This document shows, piece by piece, positions 61,928 through 64,000 of a stretch of DNA of 64,000 nt (positions are counted from its first letter, which is position 1; every line of letters starts with the position of its first letter). A model generated the notes under the pieces. That model ran no database searches. It worked only from the letters and a program-made list of their open reading frames with translations, and was not told the origin of the DNA. The position numbers were made by a program, and so were the translations under genes. Source of the DNA: Janthinobacterium agaricidamnosum (GTDB taxonomy: Bacteria; Pseudomonadota; Gammaproteobacteria; Burkholderiales; Burkholderiaceae_D); NCBI RefSeq assembly GCF_003667705.1, contig NZ_CP033019.1, forward strand, positions 5,146,001-5,210,000, given 5' to 3'.

Positions 61928-61962
61928 GAAAATATTTACTTGATATTAATGTAAATATTTTC
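61928..61962. promoter_or_regulatory. AT-rich perfect inverted repeat, possible operator
   Basis: Twelve-bp arms (61928-61939 and 61951-61962, GAAAATATTTAC and its complement) enclose an 11-nt AT-rich spacer. It lies 28 nt upstream of the 38-aa ORF start on the minus strand, and about 140 nt before the EamA gene. Its AT content contrasts strongly with the surroundings, as expected for a regulator or nucleoid-protein binding site. Confidence 0.5.
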
Positions 61963-62044
61963 ATAAATTCAATATTTTCCAGAAGCACTGCGCTGGCTAA
62001 ATGCCTGGTGTTTCTTGGCAACACATCGAGCAAGCTCGACCGCA

Positions 62045-62092
62045 CTCGCCATCGCTGCACGATGCCCGCTCGCCATCGCTGCGCGATGCCCG
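62045..62092 (+). repeat. two-copy 24-bp tandem repeat upstream of the EamA gene
   Basis: CTCGCCATCGCTGC(A/G)CGATGCCCG occurs twice without a gap (62045-62068 and 62069-62092), with one mismatch. It ends 12 nt before the EamA start codon. Confidence 0.85.
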
Positions 62093-62104
62093 TATACTTG
62101 CGCG

Positions 62105-63049
62105 ATGTCCTCTCCTCTCCTGTTCATCATTGCCTGCCTGATCTGGGGCTCCACCTTCTGGGCCATCACCTTGCAGCTGGGCGACGTCGCCCCCGCCGTT
62201 TCCGTGGTCTACCGCTTTGGTCTCGCGTCCGCCACCCTGTTTGCCTGGTGCGCCGTGCGCGGCGACCGCCTGCGCCTGCCCTGGCGCGCGCAAAAATGGA
62301 TGCTGCTGCAGGGCCTGGCCTCGTTTGCCCTCAGCTATGTGTGTACGTATAGTTCGGAGCAATACCTGGTGTCGGCCCTCGTCAGCGTGCTGTTCGCGCT
62401 AATGGTGTTCTGGACGCCCTTGCTTAACCGCATTGCCTTCGGCACACCGATCACCTGGAGCACCTGCTGCGCCGCGTTCGTTGCCATCTGCGGTATCGTG
62501 CTGCTGTTTTACCAGTCCATCGGCGCGGCGCTGCACGATATGCTCGGCGGCGGCAATGGCCACTTTCTGCTCGGTTTCATGCTGGCCCTGGTGGCCACCG
62601 TCTCCAGCACGGCAGGCAATGCCCTCGTCATGAAAGTGCGCGAACAGTCCGGCAATGTGATGCTGACCATGGCCTGGACCATGCTGTGGGGCACCTTGAT
62701 GGTGGCCTGCTGGGCCATCGCCACAGGCCAGTCCTGGCAGCTGCCCACGCGCCCCAGTTACTGGATGGGATTGTTGTACCTGGCCCTCTTCGGCTCGGTG
62801 ATCGCCTTCAGCGCGTATTTCACCCTGATCGCCCGCATCGGCACGCAAAAGACCGTGTATATCGGCGTCGTCACGCCCGTCATTTCCGTGCTGCTGTCGG
62901 TGCAGTTCGAACATTACCGGCCCGCTCCCATCGAATGGGTGGGCATGGTGCTGTGCCTGTCCAGCGTGGCATGGGCCCTGACGTCGGGCGCGCGCAAGAC
63001 GGCTGCCGTTTCCTCTCTTTCCACCACTTCATCCGCAAAGGCAACATGA
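62105..63049 (+). CDS. EamA-family (DMT) transporter
   Basis: The 314-residue protein starts MSSPLLFIIACLIWGSTFWA and has about ten membrane helices arranged as two EamA repeats ('LLFIIACLIWGSTFWAITLQ' and 'GNALVMKVREQSGNVMLT' with 'YLALFGSVIAFSAYFTLIAR'). Substrate cannot be predicted. It overlaps the GNAT gene by 4 nt (ATGA), so the two are co-expressed and may act on the same metabolite. Confidence 0.9.
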   Translation: MSSPLLFIIACLIWGSTFWAITLQLGDVAPAVSVVYRFGLASATLFAWCAVRGDRLRLPWRAQKWMLLQGLASFALSYVCTYSSEQYLVSALVSVLFALMVFWTPLLNRIAFGTPITWSTCCAAFVAICGIVLLFYQSIGAALHDMLGGGNGHFLLGFMLALVATVSSTAGNALVMKVREQSGNVMLTMAWTMLWGTLMVACWAIATGQSWQLPTRPSYWMGLLYLALFGSVIAFSAYFTLIARIGTQKTVYIGVVTPVISVLLSVQFEHYRPAPIEWVGMVLCLSSVAWALTSGARKTAAVSSLSTTSSAKAT

Positions 63050-63570
63050 GCACCTCTTCCTCCCTCGCCATCCGTCCCGCGACCGCATCCGACGTGGCCG
63101 CCATCTTCGGCATGATCCATGAACTGGCCGTGTTTGAAAAACTCGAACACATGATGATCGCCAAGGAATCCATGCTGCACGACAGCCTGTTCGGCAAGCA
63201 CCCCGCGTGCGAAGCGCTGGTCGGTGAGGAACATGGTGAAGTAGTGACGTTCGCCCTGTTCTTCCACAACTTTTCCACCTTCCTGTGCCGCAAGGGCCTG
63301 TACCTGGAAGACCTGTACGTGAAGCAATCGGTGCGCGGCAAGGGCTATGGCAAGCAGATGCTCGTGGCGCTGGCGCAACTGGCCGTCGAACGCGATTGCG
63401 GCCGCTTCGAATGGTCGGTGCTGGACTGGAATGAAAACGCGATCAACTTCTACCAGGGCATGGGCGCGGACGTGATGCCGGACTGGCGCATCTGCCGCGT
63501 GGCTGGCGATGCCTTGACGCAATTGTCGGCGGGCACGCCGAAAGCCATTGCATTCGAACCGTCAGAGTAA
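63046..63570 (+). CDS. GNAT-family N-acetyltransferase
   Basis: The 174-residue enzyme has 'LYLEDLYVKQSVRGKGYGKQ', the acetyl-CoA-binding motif A with R/Q-x-x-G-x-G/A, followed by 'FEWSVLDWNENAINFYQGMG', motif B. Length and strands are standard for GNAT. It resembles the spermidine/spermine-type acetyltransferase group by the 'VLDWNENAINFY' element. It is coupled to an EamA transporter gene upstream. Confidence 0.9.
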   Translation: MSTSSSLAIRPATASDVAAIFGMIHELAVFEKLEHMMIAKESMLHDSLFGKHPACEALVGEEHGEVVTFALFFHNFSTFLCRKGLYLEDLYVKQSVRGKGYGKQMLVALAQLAVERDCGRFEWSVLDWNENAINFYQGMGADVMPDWRICRVAGDALTQLSAGTPKAIAFEPSE

Positions 63571-63577
63571 GTTCCCC

Positions 63578-63612
63578 AAAAAAAATCCCCGCGGGCTAGC
63601 GGCACCGCGGGG
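63578..63612 (-). terminator. intrinsic terminator on the minus strand
   Basis: CCCCGCGG (63587-63594) and CCGCGGGG (63605-63612) form a stem followed, on the minus strand, by eight T residues. It lies between the GNAT gene and the 45-aa ORF and suits a minus-strand transcript ending here. Confidence 0.8.
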
Positions 63613-63694
63613 TGAACCCATTGTCAAGTGGGAGGGGGAGAATGCAATCAACGGTTATCAATATAAACGCAGCTGCTTGCGATGGCGCAGACCT

Positions 63695-63757
63695 TTACAT
63701 TTGCTTACCGGGCCTTACATTTGACTTAAATCTGCTAACCAAGTGTCACCAAGTGTC
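63695..63757. repeat. short direct repeats downstream of the 45-aa ORF
   Basis: TTACATTTG occurs at 63695-63703 and 63715-63723, exactly 20 bp apart (two helical turns). ACCAAGTGTC is tandemly repeated at 63738-63747 and 63748-63757. Helically phased direct repeats are typical of response-regulator binding sites, though no regulated gene is evident. Confidence 0.6.
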
Positions 63758-63773
63758 GCTCGGATGACACTGA

Positions 63774-63911
63774 TTATTTCCGTGGTTCAATCAATGTGCC
63801 GTGCAAGCCGATATGTTGTTGCGCAACCCCACTGCCACCCTGCGAATTTTTATAGATTTGGTACACTGTCAGGCAGGCGATGCAGCCAGCAACCACGGCA
63901 AAAATGACCAT
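63774..63911 (-). CDS. 45-aa small membrane protein
   Basis: An ATG at 63911 is preceded by AAGGAG with ideal spacing. The protein begins MVIFAVVAGCIACLTVYQIY, a single N-terminal transmembrane helix, followed by a polar tail with 'GGSGVAQQHIGLHGTLIEP' and ends PRK at TAA (63774-63776). It is too short for default gene callers. A terminator-like hairpin at 63578-63612 on the same strand could end its transcript. Function unknown. Confidence 0.6.
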   Translation of the reverse strand: MVIFAVVAGCIACLTVYQIYKNSQGGSGVAQQHIGLHGTLIEPRK

Positions 63912-64000
63912 GCGACGCTCCTTGAGTATGCTTGATGGGATCAGGGCTCGCGGCTGATGATGTCCAGGCGAGCAGGGAAGATTCAGTGTGGCATCTGCGA

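Overview
The window is about 62-65% GC with dense coding on both strands. It looks like chromosomal DNA of a betaproteobacterium in the Oxalobacteraceae, most like Janthinobacterium/Duganella/Massilia. That placement is inferred from gene content (a paa cluster with an embedded branched-chain-type ABC transporter, several MCPs, M4 peptidase, DarP/YjgA) and from small family-type proteins. It is not a database result. No rRNA, tRNA, CRISPR array or prophage was seen.

Layout. 1-4.1 kb: a partial GNAT gene, a small membrane protein, argH, and a complete IS1595-like insertion sequence with perfect 8-bp target duplications inserted in the argH terminator, against a convergent ACT-domain gene. 4.7-7.2 kb: a large secreted M4 metallopeptidase. 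7.4-16.1 kb: a compact nine-gene type II secretion/MSHA-like operon (GspF, GspE, PilM-, PilN-, PilO- and PilP-like proteins, a secretin with an N-terminal repeat region, three pseudopilins), then an M24 peptidase. 17.4-20.8 kb (minus): porin, half-size periplasmic phosphate-binding-like protein and chemoreceptor, with REP-type repeats at the 3' end that supply the last codons of the receptor.

21.1-39.1 kb is a phenylacetate catabolic region. In transcription order on the minus strand it is paaABCDE, paaG, paaH, paaI, paaK, paaJ, a five-gene liv-type ABC transporter, paaY and paaZ, with the paaX repressor gene divergent from paaA. PaaK makes phenylacetyl-CoA, PaaABCDE epoxidises it, PaaG/PaaZ isomerise and open the ring, and PaaH/PaaJ finish beta-oxidation. 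The ABC system probably imports phenylacetate or a related compound. No paaF is visible. Two copies of a 27-bp palindrome sit at operon junctions here; a third lies near 46.4 kb.

39.3-49.4 kb carries housekeeping and accessory genes: M14 carboxypeptidase, MCP, di-haem cytochrome c peroxidase, pmbA, yjgA/darP, a mog-like gene, a carboxylesterase and a Deg-like serine protease. 49.5-53.5 kb (minus) is a tightly coupled four-gene operon: KamA-like radical SAM aminomutase, MFS transporter, FAH-family hydrolase and CMD-family protein. This is the best candidate here for an uncharacterised pathway. 53.8-56.1 kb pairs a secreted single-Cache protein with an MCP. 56-63.6 kb holds alkyladenine glycosylase, HDOD protein, a DUF2863-like protein, a deoxyinosine glycosylase-like protein, a membrane protein of unknown function, an Mpo1-like protein, a glycine-zipper lipoprotein, an EamA transporter and a GNAT protein. 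Two unlisted-size small membrane proteins (38 and 45 residues, minus strand) with good ribosome binding sites lie near 61.8 and 63.8 kb.
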